From: Gammaproteobacteria bacterium | Lineage (GTDB): Bacteria; Pseudomonadota; Gammaproteobacteria; Eutrophobiales; Eutrophobiaceae | Direction: 5' to 3' | DNA: 64,000 bases | NCBI GenBank assembly: GCA_947480335.1 | Contig: CANKCB010000009.1 | Location: forward strand, 1 to 64,000 | Shown here: positions 28,903 through 38,744 of the stretch, one piece after another | How the letters are laid out: each line of letters begins with the position of its first letter | How positions within the stretch are numbered: position 1 is the stretch's first letter | The notes under the pieces: model-generated | Databases searched by the model: none | Told to the model about the DNA's origin: nothing | Seen by the model: only the letters and a program-made list of their open reading frames with translations | Made by a program: the position numbers and the translations under genes

Positions 28903-30570
28903 CACCTTTGCCCAGGTATCCTTCATTGTAACGGATCGATTGAACACAGGTCTGTTAGATGTGTGATCAAGTAGATCGGCGCTGAAATATCCGAGTCGTT
29001 CAAACTGATACGCTGCACCGGGCTTTGCCTGTGCCAACGAGGGTTCGAGCATGGCAGTATGCAAAATCTGGCTGGAATCCTGATTAAAAGCGCTTTTCCA
29101 ATCATCCAGCTTTTCCGGTATCGGTGCAGTAAATAGCCGATCATACAAGCGTATTTCAGCCTCGATTGCACCAACTTGTGCCACCCAGTGGATCGTACCT
29201 TTCACCTTTCTTCCATCAGGTGCATTACCGCCACGTGTGGCCGGATCATAAGTACAGTGTAATTCGACTATGTCTCCCTGTGCATTTTTTATCACTTCCT
29301 TGCAGGTAATCAGGTAGGCATAGCGTAAACGAACTTCGCGGCCTGGGGCCAGGCGATAAAAGTTTTTAGGGGCATCTTCCATAAAGTCATCACGTTCAAT
29401 ATAGATGACCTTGCCAAACGGAATCATGCGCGTGCCCATTTCCGGTTTTTGCGGATGATTTTGTGCTTCTAGCTGTTCAGTTGTGTCCGGATAATTCTCA
29501 ATGACGACCTTGACCGGATTCAGGACTGCCATGACACGCTGAGCTGTTTCGCCCAGATCATCACGCAACGCATTTTCAAGTATGACAGGGTCGATACGGG
29601 TATCATTTTTGGTGACACCAATGACATCACAAAAATTGCGAATCGAGGAGGGTGTATAGCCTCGTCGACGTAACCCTGACAGCGTTGGCATGCGAGGATC
29701 ATTCCAGCCGCTGACAAAACTTTCCTTTACCAACTCGATTAATTTGCGTTTGCTCAATACTGTGTAATCCAGGTTCAGACGTGCAAACTCGTACTGATGC
29801 GGTCGTGAGGGTGTTTGCAGATTGTCGAGCACCCAGTCATACAGTGGTCGATGGTCTTCAAACTCCAGCGTACAAATCGAATGTGTTATGTGTTCAATTG
29901 CATCCGACAAGCAATGGGCATAATCATACATCGGGTAAATCTTCCAGCTATCACCGGTGCGATGATGGACGGCATTGCGGATACGATAGATCACGGGATC
30001 ACGCATATTCAGGTTTGGTGAGGCCATATCGATTTTGGCTCTCAGCACATACTGGCCGTCCTCGAAATCTCCCTGTTTCATTCTGGCAAACAGTGCAAGG
30101 CTTTCAGCCACATCACGATTACGCCATGGACTATTACGGCCAGGTTCTGTCAGATTGCCGCGATACTCGCGAATTTTTTCTGCATTCAGTTCATCAACAT
30201 AGGCCTTGTCTTGCCGGATTAATTCGACAGCGTACTGGTAAAGCTGCTCAAAATAATCCGAAGCAAAAAACATGCGGCTTTTCCAGTTGGCACCCAGCCA
30301 GCGTACGTCTTCAATAATCGATTCAACGTATTCAACTTCTTCCTTTTCCGGATTGGTATCATCAAAACGCAGGTTGAAACTGCCGTTGAACTCCTGTGCC
30401 AACCCATAGTTGATACAGATTGATTTGGCGTGGCCTATATGTAAATAGCCATTGGGTTCCGGGGGAAACCGGGTATGGACTTTCCCGCCAGTACTGTTGC
30501 TGGCGAGATCATCTTCAATTATCCGACGGATAAAATTGGAACTGGACGTATTGATAGTATCTGTCATCAC
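28894..30570 (-). CDS. glnS: Glutaminyl-tRNA synthetase
   Basis: Charges tRNA-Gln. The 558-residue class I enzyme has the HIGH motif in [14 protein letters not shown] (44-47), [10 protein letters not shown] at 68-77 and a KMSKS variant VLSKRK (271-276). The anticodon-binding beta barrels occupy the last 200 residues. Its start overlaps the stop of the upstream ubiquinone hydroxylase by 4 bases, so glnS is the last gene of the ygfB-pepP-ubiH-ubi hydroxylase run. Its stop TGA lies inside the CCTCAC heptamer repeat. Confidence 0.97.
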   Translation of the reverse strand: MMTDTINTSSSNFIRRIIEDDLASNSTGGKVHTRFPPEPNGYLHIGHAKSICINYGLAQEFNGSFNLRFDDTNPEKEEVEYVESIIEDVRWLGANWKSRMFFASDYFEQLYQYAVELIRQDKAYVDELNAEKIREYRGNLTEPGRNSPWRNRDVAESLALFARMKQGDFEDGQYVLRAKIDMASPNLNMRDPVIYRIRNAVHHRTGDSWKIYPMYDYAHCLSDAIEHITHSICTLEFEDHRPLYDWVLDNLQTPSRPHQYEFARLNLDYTVLSKRKLIELVKESFVSGWNDPRMPTLSGLRRRGYTPSSIRNFCDVIGVTKNDTRIDPVILENALRDDLGETAQRVMAVLNPVKVVIENYPDTTEQLEAQNHPQKPEMGTRMIPFGKVIYIERDDFMEDAPKNFYRLAPGREVRLRYAYLITCKEVIKNAQGDIVELHCTYDPATRGGNAPDGRKVKGTIHWVAQVGAIEAEIRLYDRLFTAPIPEKLDDWKSAFNQDSSQILHTAMLEPSLAQAKPGAAYQFERLGYFSADLLDHTSNRPVFNRSVTMKDTWAKVSK

Positions 30571-31802
30571 ATAATCTCTGCATACGGTAGTGGCATGGCA
30601 CTGCGTGGAAGTTCACCTTCCAGGCCCATTGCGTGGCGCATTATCCGTGATTTTAAACAAGGAATCGAATTTAGTGTGTTCAAACCGTATCCTCTCAGGT
30701 TAATCAACAGACTGTTATCCGCTGCAAACAGATATTTCAGTGCATCCAGAAACACCAACATGCGCTGATTATCAAGTTTGCGCCAGCGTTGATAGTGGCG
30801 TAATACCCGTTGAGAGAAGGGATTCCGGTATTGCTGGCGTGCCTGGCTAATCAGTTCGGCAAGCACCGCCACGTCCAGCAGTCCTAGATTGGCGCCCTGA
30901 CCGGCCAGTGGATGGACTGTATGCGCCGCATCGCCAACCAGTACTGTACGTTCATGGATATACTCAGGTGCATGTGCTCGAAACAAGTCAAAGCGGCTTC
31001 TGTCACCACAGTCGGTAATGTTCCCCAGCCGATATTCAAACGCCTGTTCCAGTTGTGAACAAAACTGTGTCTCGTTCATCGATAACAACGATCTGGCATG
31101 ATCCGGATCGGTTGACCAGACTATTCCGCAAACAGAAGGATCTGCTGTAGGCAGAAAGGCGAGTGGACCGCCAGGCAGAAATCGTTGCCTTGCTACATTT
31201 TCATGCGGCAGACTGCTGGTTGCCAGACAGGTAACAGCCTGTTGCTGGTAATCGTGCCGTTTATACTCCAGGCCAACCAGTTTTCTGATCGGAGAATGAT
31301 TGCTGTCGGCGGCTACCAGTAATTGTGCCTGTATCCTGTCCTCAGTACCGAGTTCTATTACAACACTGTCTGTCTGGTTGATGACCGAGGTAACCGTTTC
31401 TGCGTTGATTACATTGCACCCTGGTAAGTAGGCGCAGGTATCGGTTAACTGCTGCTGCAAGAGCTGTTGTTCAACGATGTATCCAAGCAATGGTTCATTG
31501 ATATCGGTACTGTCAAACCGGATCTCTCCGCCTGATTGTTCATCCCAGACATGCATCTGGTTAAACAGACCGAGCTGTAAACGCGGCAGTTTTTGCCAGA
31601 TGTTGATTGAAGCCAGAATATTGGCTGAAGCCAGTGTAATGGCCAGAGACCTAGACGGTGTTGTCGATGTAATCGAGTTCAGCTGTGTCTTTCCTGTGTT
31701 TATAAGAATGCAGCGTATCCCGGCTCCGGACAAAAGATGCGCAAGAGTACAACCAGCTAGTCCGCCACCTGCAATAACAACTTCAGTCTGGCAATCGCTC
31801 AT
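30567..31802 (-). CDS. UbiH/UbiI/VisC-type FAD-dependent ubiquinone hydroxylase
   Basis: The 411-residue flavoprotein monooxygenase has the FAD-binding [14 protein letters not shown] at the N-terminus, and the DG-like [17 protein letters not shown] and the second FAD motif [22 protein letters not shown]. It is the second hydroxylase of the pair and best matches UbiI/VisC by gene order, but the substrate position (C5 or C6) cannot be set from sequence. A 4-base overlap joins it to ubiH upstream and to glnS downstream. Confidence 0.87.
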   Translation of the reverse strand: MSDCQTEVVIAGGGLAGCTLAHLLSGAGIRCILINTGKTQLNSITSTTPSRSLAITLASANILASINIWQKLPRLQLGLFNQMHVWDEQSGGEIRFDSTDINEPLLGYIVEQQLLQQQLTDTCAYLPGCNVINAETVTSVINQTDSVVIELGTEDRIQAQLLVAADSNHSPIRKLVGLEYKRHDYQQQAVTCLATSSLPHENVARQRFLPGGPLAFLPTADPSVCGIVWSTDPDHARSLLSMNETQFCSQLEQAFEYRLGNITDCGDRSRFDLFRAHAPEYIHERTVLVGDAAHTVHPLAGQGANLGLLDVAVLAELISQARQQYRNPFSQRVLRHYQRWRKLDNQRMLVFLDALKYLFAADNSLLINLRGYGLNTLNSIPCLKSRIMRHAMGLEGELPRSAMPLPYAEIM

Positions 31803-33028
31803 ACAGAACCGGCTATTGTATGGCGTACCAGTGCTGGCTGTTTGCCGACGATACCAGTAGCCTGACGCATAAACTCCTGTTTCAGCGTCGGTGACATGTC
31901 CAGTGCTGTCATTCCCAGATTTCGGAACATCGCCTTGAGTGGGTTGTTATTGTAAAACAGGCCTGCGACAGAATCGGTAAACCGTATTGTTCGTGCCTGG
32001 TCTTGCGCTCGAGATTGACAGTAATTTTTCAGTACACTGATATGACCTGGATCCTGTCTGCTGTTCATTCCAGTTATAATATGTTCTGCCAGCTCTGCTG
32101 CATCACGTAGTCCCAGATTAAACCCCTGGGCACCATTCGGGTGTATCGTATGCGCGGCATTACCAAGCAGTATCGCGCGCTCAGTATATTGTTTGTCTGC
32201 CAGCACCAGTTGCAGCGGATAGCTCTTGCGGACACCGACCCTGGTCATTTCACCCAGACGTTTGCCAAAGTCGTGCTGCAGTTTCTGCAGATAGGAGGAC
32301 TCGTCCAGCCCAAGATAAAAGTCCTTGTCGGGTGTTGGCACTGTGTAGACAGAGACACACTTGTTCTCTTCCATCGGTAACAGTGCCAATGGTCCTTTGC
32401 GGGTAAACCGTTCAAACGCTGTTTGGTGATGGTGGCCAGTAGTGGAAACATTAGCTACGATGGCTGTTTGGCCGTAATCCTTGCAAGTTACTGTCAGTCC
32501 AATTTGCTCGCGTAATCTGGAATGGGTCCCGTCCGCCACTACCAGCAGTTTGCATGACAGCAGTTTTAACTGCCCATCAACGTTATATTCCAGTTTGACT
32601 GAATGGTTTGTGTGGGTGGCACTTGTTACGGTTGCCGGGCAGATAAAATCTATATCCGGGTGTGTAGTAATTTTGTTCAGTAGTGCCTTGCCTAGTTCCC
32701 TGGCCACGACAACATGGCCAAGAGCCGGTAGTTGTAACTCGGTCGCGTGCAGATGTACCAGACCAAATTTGCCCTGATCGCTGATATGAATATGCCTGAT
32801 GGGGTTTGCCCTTTCCGCACAGTCTTTCCAGACTTTAATGGCGTTCAATAGGCGTTGTGATGAAAGTGTCAGTGCCAGACCGCGGTCATCATAACTGGGT
32901 TGCAGATTGGCGCCCGGAACAATCTGTTCGATAACAGCAATACGTAATGATTTATCCAACAGGCAACAGGCAAGACTGGCGCCTGCCATGCCGCCACCGA
33001 TAATTGCAATATCGTAGTCAGTTGTCAT
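31799..33028 (-). CDS. ubiH: 2-octaprenyl-6-methoxyphenol hydroxylase-type UbiH
   Basis: The 409-residue flavoprotein has IAIIGGGMAGASLACCLL (FAD), SYDDRGLALTLSSQ near 65-78, which is typical of UbiH, LLVVADGTHSRLREQIGL and GNAAHTIHPNGAQGFNLGLRD. It introduces a ring hydroxyl in ubiquinone synthesis. It follows pepP by 19 bases and overlaps the next hydroxylase by 4, matching the E. coli pepP-ubiH-ubiI order. Confidence 0.9.
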   Translation of the reverse strand: MTTDYDIAIIGGGMAGASLACCLLDKSLRIAVIEQIVPGANLQPSYDDRGLALTLSSQRLLNAIKVWKDCAERANPIRHIHISDQGKFGLVHLHATELQLPALGHVVVARELGKALLNKITTHPDIDFICPATVTSATHTNHSVKLEYNVDGQLKLLSCKLLVVADGTHSRLREQIGLTVTCKDYGQTAIVANVSTTGHHHQTAFERFTRKGPLALLPMEENKCVSVYTVPTPDKDFYLGLDESSYLQKLQHDFGKRLGEMTRVGVRKSYPLQLVLADKQYTERAILLGNAAHTIHPNGAQGFNLGLRDAAELAEHIITGMNSRQDPGHISVLKNYCQSRAQDQARTIRFTDSVAGLFYNNNPLKAMFRNLGMTALDMSPTLKQEFMRQATGIVGKQPALVRHTIAGSV

Positions 33029-33047
33029 CTTCAGGCAAACAGCAGAC

Positions 33048-34352
33048 TTATCCGGCCATCAACGCTTCAATTTCATCAACCGACTTGGGGACGTCGCGGG
33101 TGAAAACCTCATTACCATCACGCTTGACCAGCACATCGTCCTCAATGCGTACGCCGATATTCCACCATTTACTGGATAAACCCTTGTGTGGCTGGAAATA
33201 CAATCCAGGTTCGACTGTGGTGACCATTCCCGGTTCCAGCTTGCGCCAGGCGCCTTCAAGCTTGTAGTCACCCACATCATGTACATCCATGCCCAGCCAA
33301 TGACCGGTGCGGTGCATGAAATATTTCTTGTACTCCTGCTCCTTTATCAGTGTTGATAATTTGCCCTTGAGAATACCCAGTGACAATAAACCTTCGGTAA
33401 GAATATGGACAGCCGTATCATGAGGATCATTCCAGTGCTTGCCTGGTTTGACCTGATCAATCGCCGCCAGATTGGCTTCCAGTACCAGCTCGTAAATCTG
33501 GCGTTGTTCGCGGCTATAGTGGCCATTTACAGGAAACGTACGGGAAATATCACTGGCATAATTTCCGTACTCAGCACCCGCATCAATCAGCAGAATGTCG
33601 CCATCTTTAAGTTCATCAGTGTTTTCGGTGTAATGCAGGATACAGCTGTTGGCACCACTACCGACGATGGAAGGGTAGGCCGCTGAACGTGCACCATTGC
33701 GCATGAACTCGTGCAAAATTTCAGCTTCAATCTGATATTCCATCATGCCGGGTTGACATACTCTCATTGCCCGCTTATGCGCGTTCGCGGCGATTTTGGC
33801 TGCCTTACGCATCAATGAAATTTCATCCCGGTTTTTGAACAAGCGCATTTCATGCAGCAGGTGGTTCAAGGTAATAAACTCATCGGGAGATTTGACACCG
33901 GTACGTATACGTTTACGCACCTGATTTACCCAACCAAGTACGCGGTGATCAAACGGAGCATTGTTGCCCATCGTATAGTAAATACGATCACGGTCTTCCA
34001 GCAGTCCCGGAAGAATGTCGTCCATATCTTCAATCGGAAAAGCATCGTTGGCCCCATAAAGACTGCAGGCGCCTTCCAGGCCGGCGCGGCGACCGTTCCA
34101 GGTCTCCATCTTCTCATCACGTTCACGACAGAACAGTACATATTCGCCATGATGGCGATCCGGTATCAGTACGGCTACCGCTTCCGGTTCAGAATAGCCG
34201 GTCAGATAATAAAAATCACTGTCAGGCCTGAAGGCAAACTCAACATCACGATTCCGGATCGTGACTGGAGCTGTTGGTATAATGGCAACGCTTTGATCGC
34301 CCATCATATCCATCAGTTTTTTCCTTCGGCGCGCGTATTCTTTCTTGTCCAT
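33048..34352 (-). CDS. pepP: Xaa-Pro aminopeptidase
   Basis: A metal peptidase that removes N-terminal residues before proline. The 434-residue product has the pita-bread metal ligands in order: LLIDAGAEYGNYASDISRTFP (two Asp), FMHRTGHWLGMDVHDVG (His), MVTTVEPGLYF (Glu) and GVRIEDDVLV (Glu). The N-terminal domain is of AMP_N type. Its position between ygfB (one base upstream) and ubiH is the usual gammaproteobacterial cluster. Confidence 0.95.
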   Translation of the reverse strand: MDKKEYARRRKKLMDMMGDQSVAIIPTAPVTIRNRDVEFAFRPDSDFYYLTGYSEPEAVAVLIPDRHHGEYVLFCRERDEKMETWNGRRAGLEGACSLYGANDAFPIEDMDDILPGLLEDRDRIYYTMGNNAPFDHRVLGWVNQVRKRIRTGVKSPDEFITLNHLLHEMRLFKNRDEISLMRKAAKIAANAHKRAMRVCQPGMMEYQIEAEILHEFMRNGARSAAYPSIVGSGANSCILHYTENTDELKDGDILLIDAGAEYGNYASDISRTFPVNGHYSREQRQIYELVLEANLAAIDQVKPGKHWNDPHDTAVHILTEGLLSLGILKGKLSTLIKEQEYKKYFMHRTGHWLGMDVHDVGDYKLEGAWRKLEPGMVTTVEPGLYFQPHKGLSSKWWNIGVRIEDDVLVKRDGNEVFTRDVPKSVDEIEALMAG

Positions 34353-34353
34353 A

Positions 34354-34908
34354 TTAATGGTAAGTCTCCGCTTTACTGGTCACGGTGTCAGCTGGTTGCA
34401 GCAGATCATAGATATAAATGATACCCATGCGCACGTATTCAACTAGCTCAAACAAGGCCTGTTCATCACTTTCGTCAGCCGTTTCACCTGCTTCGATATG
34501 GCATATTCGGGTAAAATTCTCGATTAAATCCTTGCCCTCCTCATCAGCCATTACCATTTCGGTATTCTGACCAAGGGCAAAGCCATTCAGGAAGCCGTGA
34601 CACCATTCGCCCAGTGCGACCGCCCTGTCAGGTAAGGCCAGGTAACTGTCTGGTAACAGCAGGTCGAAATCCAATTCGGGCGAGGCAAGTAGCCTGCCGG
34701 ATTCGGTCAGGACGAGATCAATGGTTCGATAGCATTCAGCCACCAGATTGTCATCTTCTGTCTGCAGATCCAGATATTCTTCCCAAACAGCCTGATCTGG
34801 GTATATGTTCACACACAGATGACCGGACAAAAAACCATGGCAATCAGCTGCCTGAACGACGGATCCAGACTGTCGTAATATCTCGTTTAATTCACTATAA
34901 TCCAGCAT
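34354..34908 (-). CDS. YgfB/UPF0149-family protein
   Basis: The 184-residue protein has the ADCHGFLSGHLCV motif near residues 22-34 and WCHGFLNGFALG in the middle of the chain, the two hallmarks of the YecA/YgfB UPF0149 family. It starts the ygfB-pepP-ubiH run and is divergent from the zapB-like gene. Function is unsettled; in Pseudomonas a YgfB homologue was linked to antibiotic response (from memory). Confidence 0.9.
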   Translation of the reverse strand: MLDYSELNEILRQSGSVVQAADCHGFLSGHLCVNIYPDQAVWEEYLDLQTEDDNLVAECYRTIDLVLTESGRLLASPELDFDLLLPDSYLALPDRAVALGEWCHGFLNGFALGQNTEMVMADEEGKDLIENFTRICHIEAGETADESDEQALFELVEYVRMGIIYIYDLLQPADTVTSKAETYH

Positions 34909-35078
34909 ACGTTAACCAGGCTCTCCCGCTTGTTCCGGTATTTTGCAGGGCAACATCATCCGGGTTCAAGTATTAAAAGTAAATCATCAATATCGGTTGT
35001 TGACCATAATCTGGTGCAGCCCTATATTGGACACCAGACGCTACAACGTTTGCTTAACCAAATACATAAAAAGACTGT

Positions 35079-35309
35079 TTGACTATGAATGATAAAACCA
35101 GTGAAAACATGGACCTTGTCTCCCTGGAGACGCGTGTGGATGAGCTTATCCGAACCGTGGATAACCTGAAATCTGAAAATAACGCTCTGCGTTCACAAAC
35201 AGAACATTTGGTAAATGAACGGTCCAGTCTGATTGAGAAAACCGAGCAAGCGCGTTCACGTATAGAATCGATGATTACCCGCCTACGTGCAATGGAAACA
35301 CGCTCATGA
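35079..35309 (+). CDS. ZapB-like small coiled-coil protein
   Basis: The 76-residue protein is one long coiled coil: leucine/acidic heptads run from residue 10 to 70 (VDELIRTVDNLKSENNALR). It belongs to the short-family genes found just upstream of zapA (a TIGR02449-like group, as I recall), and is probably a divisome helper. It overlaps zapA by ATGA, so translation is coupled. The reading starts at an ATG after GACTATGAATG; a nearby alternative, the preceding in-frame ATG, is not present. Confidence 0.8.
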   Translation: MTMNDKTSENMDLVSLETRVDELIRTVDNLKSENNALRSQTEHLVNERSSLIEKTEQARSRIESMITRLRAMETRS

Positions 35310-35620
35310 GTACCAAGCCTGTAACTGTACATATACTGGACAAAGAGTATTTGATCTCGTGTGATGATAACGAGCGTGAGCAGCTGCATACCGCTGTCAC
35401 ATTTCTTAATATGAAAATGAAAGACGTCAAGGACGGCGGAAAAATTATCGGTTCGGAAAGAATCGCGGTCATGGCCGCCTTGAATATTGCGCATGAACTT
35501 CTTGCATACAAACGCCAGAATGCCGACTATACTAAAACTATAGACAAGACGGTGCAGCGCTTGCGAAACAAACTGGAGCAGGCTCTGACCAGCAGCAAGC
35601 AGCTGGAGATGCATCAGTAG
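35306..35620 (+). CDS. zapA: Cell division protein ZapA
   Basis: The 104-residue protein stabilises the FtsZ ring. VTVHILDKEYLISCDDNERE (6-25) is the N-terminal beta part, and the second half forms the long coiled coil of the tetramer. Order zapB-like, zapA, 6S RNA is a conserved gammaproteobacterial arrangement. Confidence 0.92.
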   Translation: MSTKPVTVHILDKEYLISCDDNEREQLHTAVTFLNMKMKDVKDGGKIIGSERIAVMAALNIAHELLAYKRQNADYTKTIDKTVQRLRNKLEQALTSSKQLEMHQ

Positions 35621-35659
35621 CCAACAAACAGGCCCGTCAAGTCACCAGATCAAACTTGG

Positions 35660-35835
35660 GTATCTTCTGAACTGCGCGTAACCAGGCCAAGGAAACTTGA
35701 GCCTAATTACAAAACCCGGGGGCTAATCGTGGTATTGTTGTGCATGCCCGTAAGGGAAGCCTGATATATCACTCGCTGTTCCCACTTGAACTATCTGGTT
35801 CAAGTTCAGGCCTGCCACGTCAGAACGGTTGATAC
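35660..35835 (+). ncRNA. ssrS: 6S RNA (ssrS)
   Basis: The 353-base gap between zapA and the EVE gene holds a rod-like RNA. Its ends pair: GTATC at 35660 with GATAC at 35831, TTCTGA with TCAGAA, and ACCAGGCC with GGCCTG. Inside lies CTTGAACTATCTGGTTCAAG, like the CCTTGAACC...GGTTCAAGG hairpin of 6S RNA from E. coli. The RNA mimics an open promoter and binds the sigma70 holoenzyme. Position just after zapA agrees. After the closing stem a TTTATTTTTCTTT run could end it. The usual follower ygfA (5-formyl-THF cyclo-ligase) is missing. Confidence 0.85.
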
Positions 35836-35973
35836 CCTCTTTATTTTTCTTTCCGGGAGTTCGGATAATTAAATCTGTATCCCTATAACCTACTGCCCGC
35901 TTCAGCCAGCAGGATTATTTTGTTGTATCATACGGGCATCTGCTAACGAGCATCGATCAACGAAAACCTGACT

Positions 35974-36432
35974 GTGAATTACTGGCTATTAAAATCCGAA
36001 CCAGACGTTTTCAGCATCACTGATCTGAAAAAACGACCAGGCCAAACCGAGCCTTGGGATGGCATCCGAAACTATCAGGCCAGAAATTTTATCCGCGATG
36101 ATATGCGGTCTGGTGATTTGGCTTTTTTTTATCATTCCAATTGCGATGTTCCCGGTATCGCCGGAATTTTGAAGGTGGCCGGTGCTGCCCGGCCGGACCC
36201 AACCGCCTTCGATCAAAACCATATCCATTTTGATCCCAAAAGCAAACCTGACAGTCCAGCCTGGTATCTGGTCGAAGTTAAATTCGTCAAACAATTCAAA
36301 CGCATTATCAGCCTGAATGAATTGCGTCAACATAAGGCCTTGAGTAATATGAGGTTATTGCAAAAGGGTAACCGGCTGTCGGTCATGCCAGTGACAGCCA
36401 GTGAATGGCAATACATACTCAAACTTGAATAA
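35974..36432 (+). CDS. EVE domain protein
   Basis: The 152-residue protein starts with MNYWLLKSEPDVFSITDL, EPWDGIRNYQARNFIRDDMR, then GDLAFFYHSNC and the DPTAFD...DPKSKPD segment, which define the EVE fold (PUA-like, thymocyte nuclear protein 1 group). EVE domains recognise modified cytosines or RNA. It begins at GTG (35974); no better ATG lies nearby. It stands alone at this locus, in the position normally taken by ygfA, with no restriction enzyme gene next to it. Confidence 0.92.
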   Translation: MNYWLLKSEPDVFSITDLKKRPGQTEPWDGIRNYQARNFIRDDMRSGDLAFFYHSNCDVPGIAGILKVAGAARPDPTAFDQNHIHFDPKSKPDSPAWYLVEVKFVKQFKRIISLNELRQHKALSNMRLLQKGNRLSVMPVTASEWQYILKLE

Positions 36433-36460
36433 TAAAAACACAAATCTGCAAGCAGGGGTT

Positions 36461-37885
36461 ATGAGTCAGGAATCATCAACTGTGAATGTAGTAGAGGCCT
36501 ACGGTGCATGGGTAGCTACCTGCCCTGCTAGCTGGAGTACTGAGGCACTTGATAGTGCACATCGCCAGTTGATTGACACTGTCGCGGTGATGATCCCTGG
36601 GGCGATTGAACCCTCTGCCTGTGCTGTATTACAGACAGTCTCGGCCTGGGGAAACGGTGATAAAGGTAGCCGGGTTGCAGGCAGTACAGCCTGCTTGCCA
36701 GAACCTTGGGCAGCGCTGGTAAATGGTACAGCCGCCCATGCACTCGATTTTGATGACAATTTTGATCCCTCCAAAACTCACGCCTCCGCTGTACTCTACC
36801 CGGCGATCCTGGCGCTGGCAGATGTGCATGGCAAATCTGGCTTGGAAGTGCTGGATGCCTATATTGTCGGACTGCAAATCATGGGGAGAGTCGGACAAGG
36901 TGTGAATCCAGTGCACCGTAACCGGGGCTGGCATGCAACCGCAACAGTGGGTGTGTTTGGCGCAGCAGCGGCTTGTGCGAGACTATTGAAGCTAGATGCC
37001 TCCCAGAGCGCTCATGCCTTGTCTCTGGCTTCCAGTATGTCTTCCGGATTCATGTCCCAGTTTGGTTCAATGGCCAAATCACTGCATGCCGGTCTTGCCG
37101 CCAAGGGCGGTGTATTGTCTGCCGCGCTTGCACGACAAGGTATGCAAGCAGGACGTCATACGCTGGACGGTCCTACCGGCATGAATACACTGATGGTTGG
37201 CCCGGATCGGGATGAATTGCGTAAGGGATTGACCGGTGCAGAACATGGCCAAACGCTTCATTTTAAAACGGATCATATTGGAGAGCCATTGCATATCACC
37301 GAGTACGGTTTCCGGGTAAAACGGTTCCCGAACTGTGGCAGCGCTCATCGGGCTATGGATATCCTGCTGGAAATCTTACAGACACGCGGGCTGGCGCCGG
37401 AAGAGATACTCAGTATTGTCGTTGAAGCACCCAAGTCACATCTGGATAACCTGTTTTACCATAATCCCGTCAATGGCCTGGAAGCGAAATTTTCAATGCA
37501 ATATGCACTGGCCTGTTTGCTGTCCACACGCTATTGCGGATTACAGGACTTTACTGACGAAGCTGTTGCCCGGCCCGAAGTGCGCATGTGGTTCAACAGA
37601 ATACAGTTACGGCCTGTGGACGTGCTTGAAAGCGTATTTCCAACCAGGCTCACCGTGTTATGCACAAATAACCGGCAATACCAGTTGTCCGCCAGTATGC
37701 CCAGAGGCAGTCTTGCCGCACCGTTTACAACAGCACAGTACTGGGAAAAATACGACGCTTGTGTGAACGGTTTGCTCAATGTGGAGCAGGCCCTCACACT
37801 CAAGCAGGCTTTGTCTGGTTTTCAGAAACTGGCGCTGGCCAGCGACATGAGCAAATATTTTGCAGTAAAATTTACAGTATTCTAA
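36461..37885 (+). CDS. MmgE/PrpD family protein
   Basis: The 474-residue protein, starting at MSQESS (36461; AGCAGGGG ribosome site; the longer ATG at 36401 lies inside the EVE gene), has the MmgE/PrpD two-domain fold: DFDDNFDPSKTHASAVLYPAILALA near the active site, with His and Asp residues of the 2-methylcitrate dehydratase or cis-aconitate decarboxylase type, and HRNRGWHATATVGVFGAAAA and KRFPNCGSAHRAMD after it. Substrate is not fixed; the family acts on 2-methylcitrate, aconitate, iminodisuccinate and others. prpB and prpC are not here. It is followed by a nucleotidyltransferase 28 bases later, so the two may work together. Confidence 0.85.
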   Translation: MSQESSTVNVVEAYGAWVATCPASWSTEALDSAHRQLIDTVAVMIPGAIEPSACAVLQTVSAWGNGDKGSRVAGSTACLPEPWAALVNGTAAHALDFDDNFDPSKTHASAVLYPAILALADVHGKSGLEVLDAYIVGLQIMGRVGQGVNPVHRNRGWHATATVGVFGAAAACARLLKLDASQSAHALSLASSMSSGFMSQFGSMAKSLHAGLAAKGGVLSAALARQGMQAGRHTLDGPTGMNTLMVGPDRDELRKGLTGAEHGQTLHFKTDHIGEPLHITEYGFRVKRFPNCGSAHRAMDILLEILQTRGLAPEEILSIVVEAPKSHLDNLFYHNPVNGLEAKFSMQYALACLLSTRYCGLQDFTDEAVARPEVRMWFNRIQLRPVDVLESVFPTRLTVLCTNNRQYQLSASMPRGSLAAPFTTAQYWEKYDACVNGLLNVEQALTLKQALSGFQKLALASDMSKYFAVKFTVF

Positions 37886-37913
37886 CTCACGCACGAGGAC
37901 GGTCAGCAGAACC

Positions 37914-38744
37914 ATGCAAGTTTCATCTACCAAGTACAGCGGTCTGGTATTGGCCGCAAAAAGGCCCGGTATACACGATCCGTTAGCGCAAGCAGCCGGT
38001 GTAACGCATAAATGTATGGCACCAATTAATGGTCGCCCCATGCTGGAGCGTGTCATTGAGGCGGTATTGTTGAGCGGTCGCTGCAAGCACGTGTATGTAT
38101 CAATAGATGACCCGCAAGTGCTGCAATCAAACAAAAAAATAGTTGGCTGGCTGGCGGATGGATCGGTCAGCACCGTATCTGCTCGTAGTACCCTGACTGA
38201 CAGTGTATTGGCAGCGGCAGAACAGATTCCTGATCGCGACTGGCCTGTCATGATAACGACAGGTGATAATGCGTTACACACACCCGAGATAGTGCGGGAT
38301 TTCATAGACGGGGCTGAAAGCAATGGTGCGGACGTTTCCTGCGGTATCACACGCGAGGAAGTAGTTGTCGCCACCTTGCCCGAGGCCGCAAAGGCATTCC
38401 ACCGTCTCAAGGACGGAGGCTTTTCCTCATGTAATCTGTATTCATTGAAAGACCGTGACGCGTTGAAGGCTGTTGAGGTTTTTCGTGGTGGTGGACAGTT
38501 TGGTAAACGCCACCGCAGAATCCTGAAGGCATTCGGTCTGGTATCATTTCTGCTGTACAAGCTGAAACTGATTACGATTGATGGCATGGTTCGTCGGGTT
38601 GGTAAGGGTTTTGGGGTAAAGGTGGCCGCCGTGTTTCTGCCTTATGATTTTGGGCCCATTGATGTGGACGATCAGAATTCATTCGATATTTCGGAAAAGA
38701 TCCTGAAGAAACGTGAGGGGATAGGAGCGAGGAGTCAGGAGTGA
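37914..38744 (+). CDS. MobA-like nucleotidyltransferase family protein
   Basis: The 276-residue protein starts with GLVLAAKRPGIHDPLAQAAG, a loop pattern of NTP_transf_3 (MobA-like/GlmU-type) enzymes, followed by THKCMAPINGRPMLERVIEAV and ITTGDNALHTPEIV, which give the nucleotide-binding and metal-binding Asp residues. The C-terminal third is basic and partly hydrophobic (GLVSFLLYKLKL) and is not part of the plain fold. Substrate unknown. The last ten residues (about REGIGARSQE) are written by the GTGAGG repeat arm that begins at 38713, so the protein end is an extension by the repeat. Confidence 0.72.
   Translation: MQVSSTKYSGLVLAAKRPGIHDPLAQAAGVTHKCMAPINGRPMLERVIEAVLLSGRCKHVYVSIDDPQVLQSNKKIVGWLADGSVSTVSARSTLTDSVLAAAEQIPDRDWPVMITTGDNALHTPEIVRDFIDGAESNGADVSCGITREEVVVATLPEAAKAFHRLKDGGFSSCNLYSLKDRDALKAVEVFRGGGQFGKRHRRILKAFGLVSFLLYKLKLITIDGMVRRVGKGFGVKVAAVFLPYDFGPIDVDDQNSFDISEKILKKREGIGARSQE

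Noticed and set aside
35974-36432. EVE domain protein as part of a modification-dependent restriction system
   Set aside because: There is no McrBC-like, HNH or other nuclease next to it; single EVE genes are widespread housekeeping genes.
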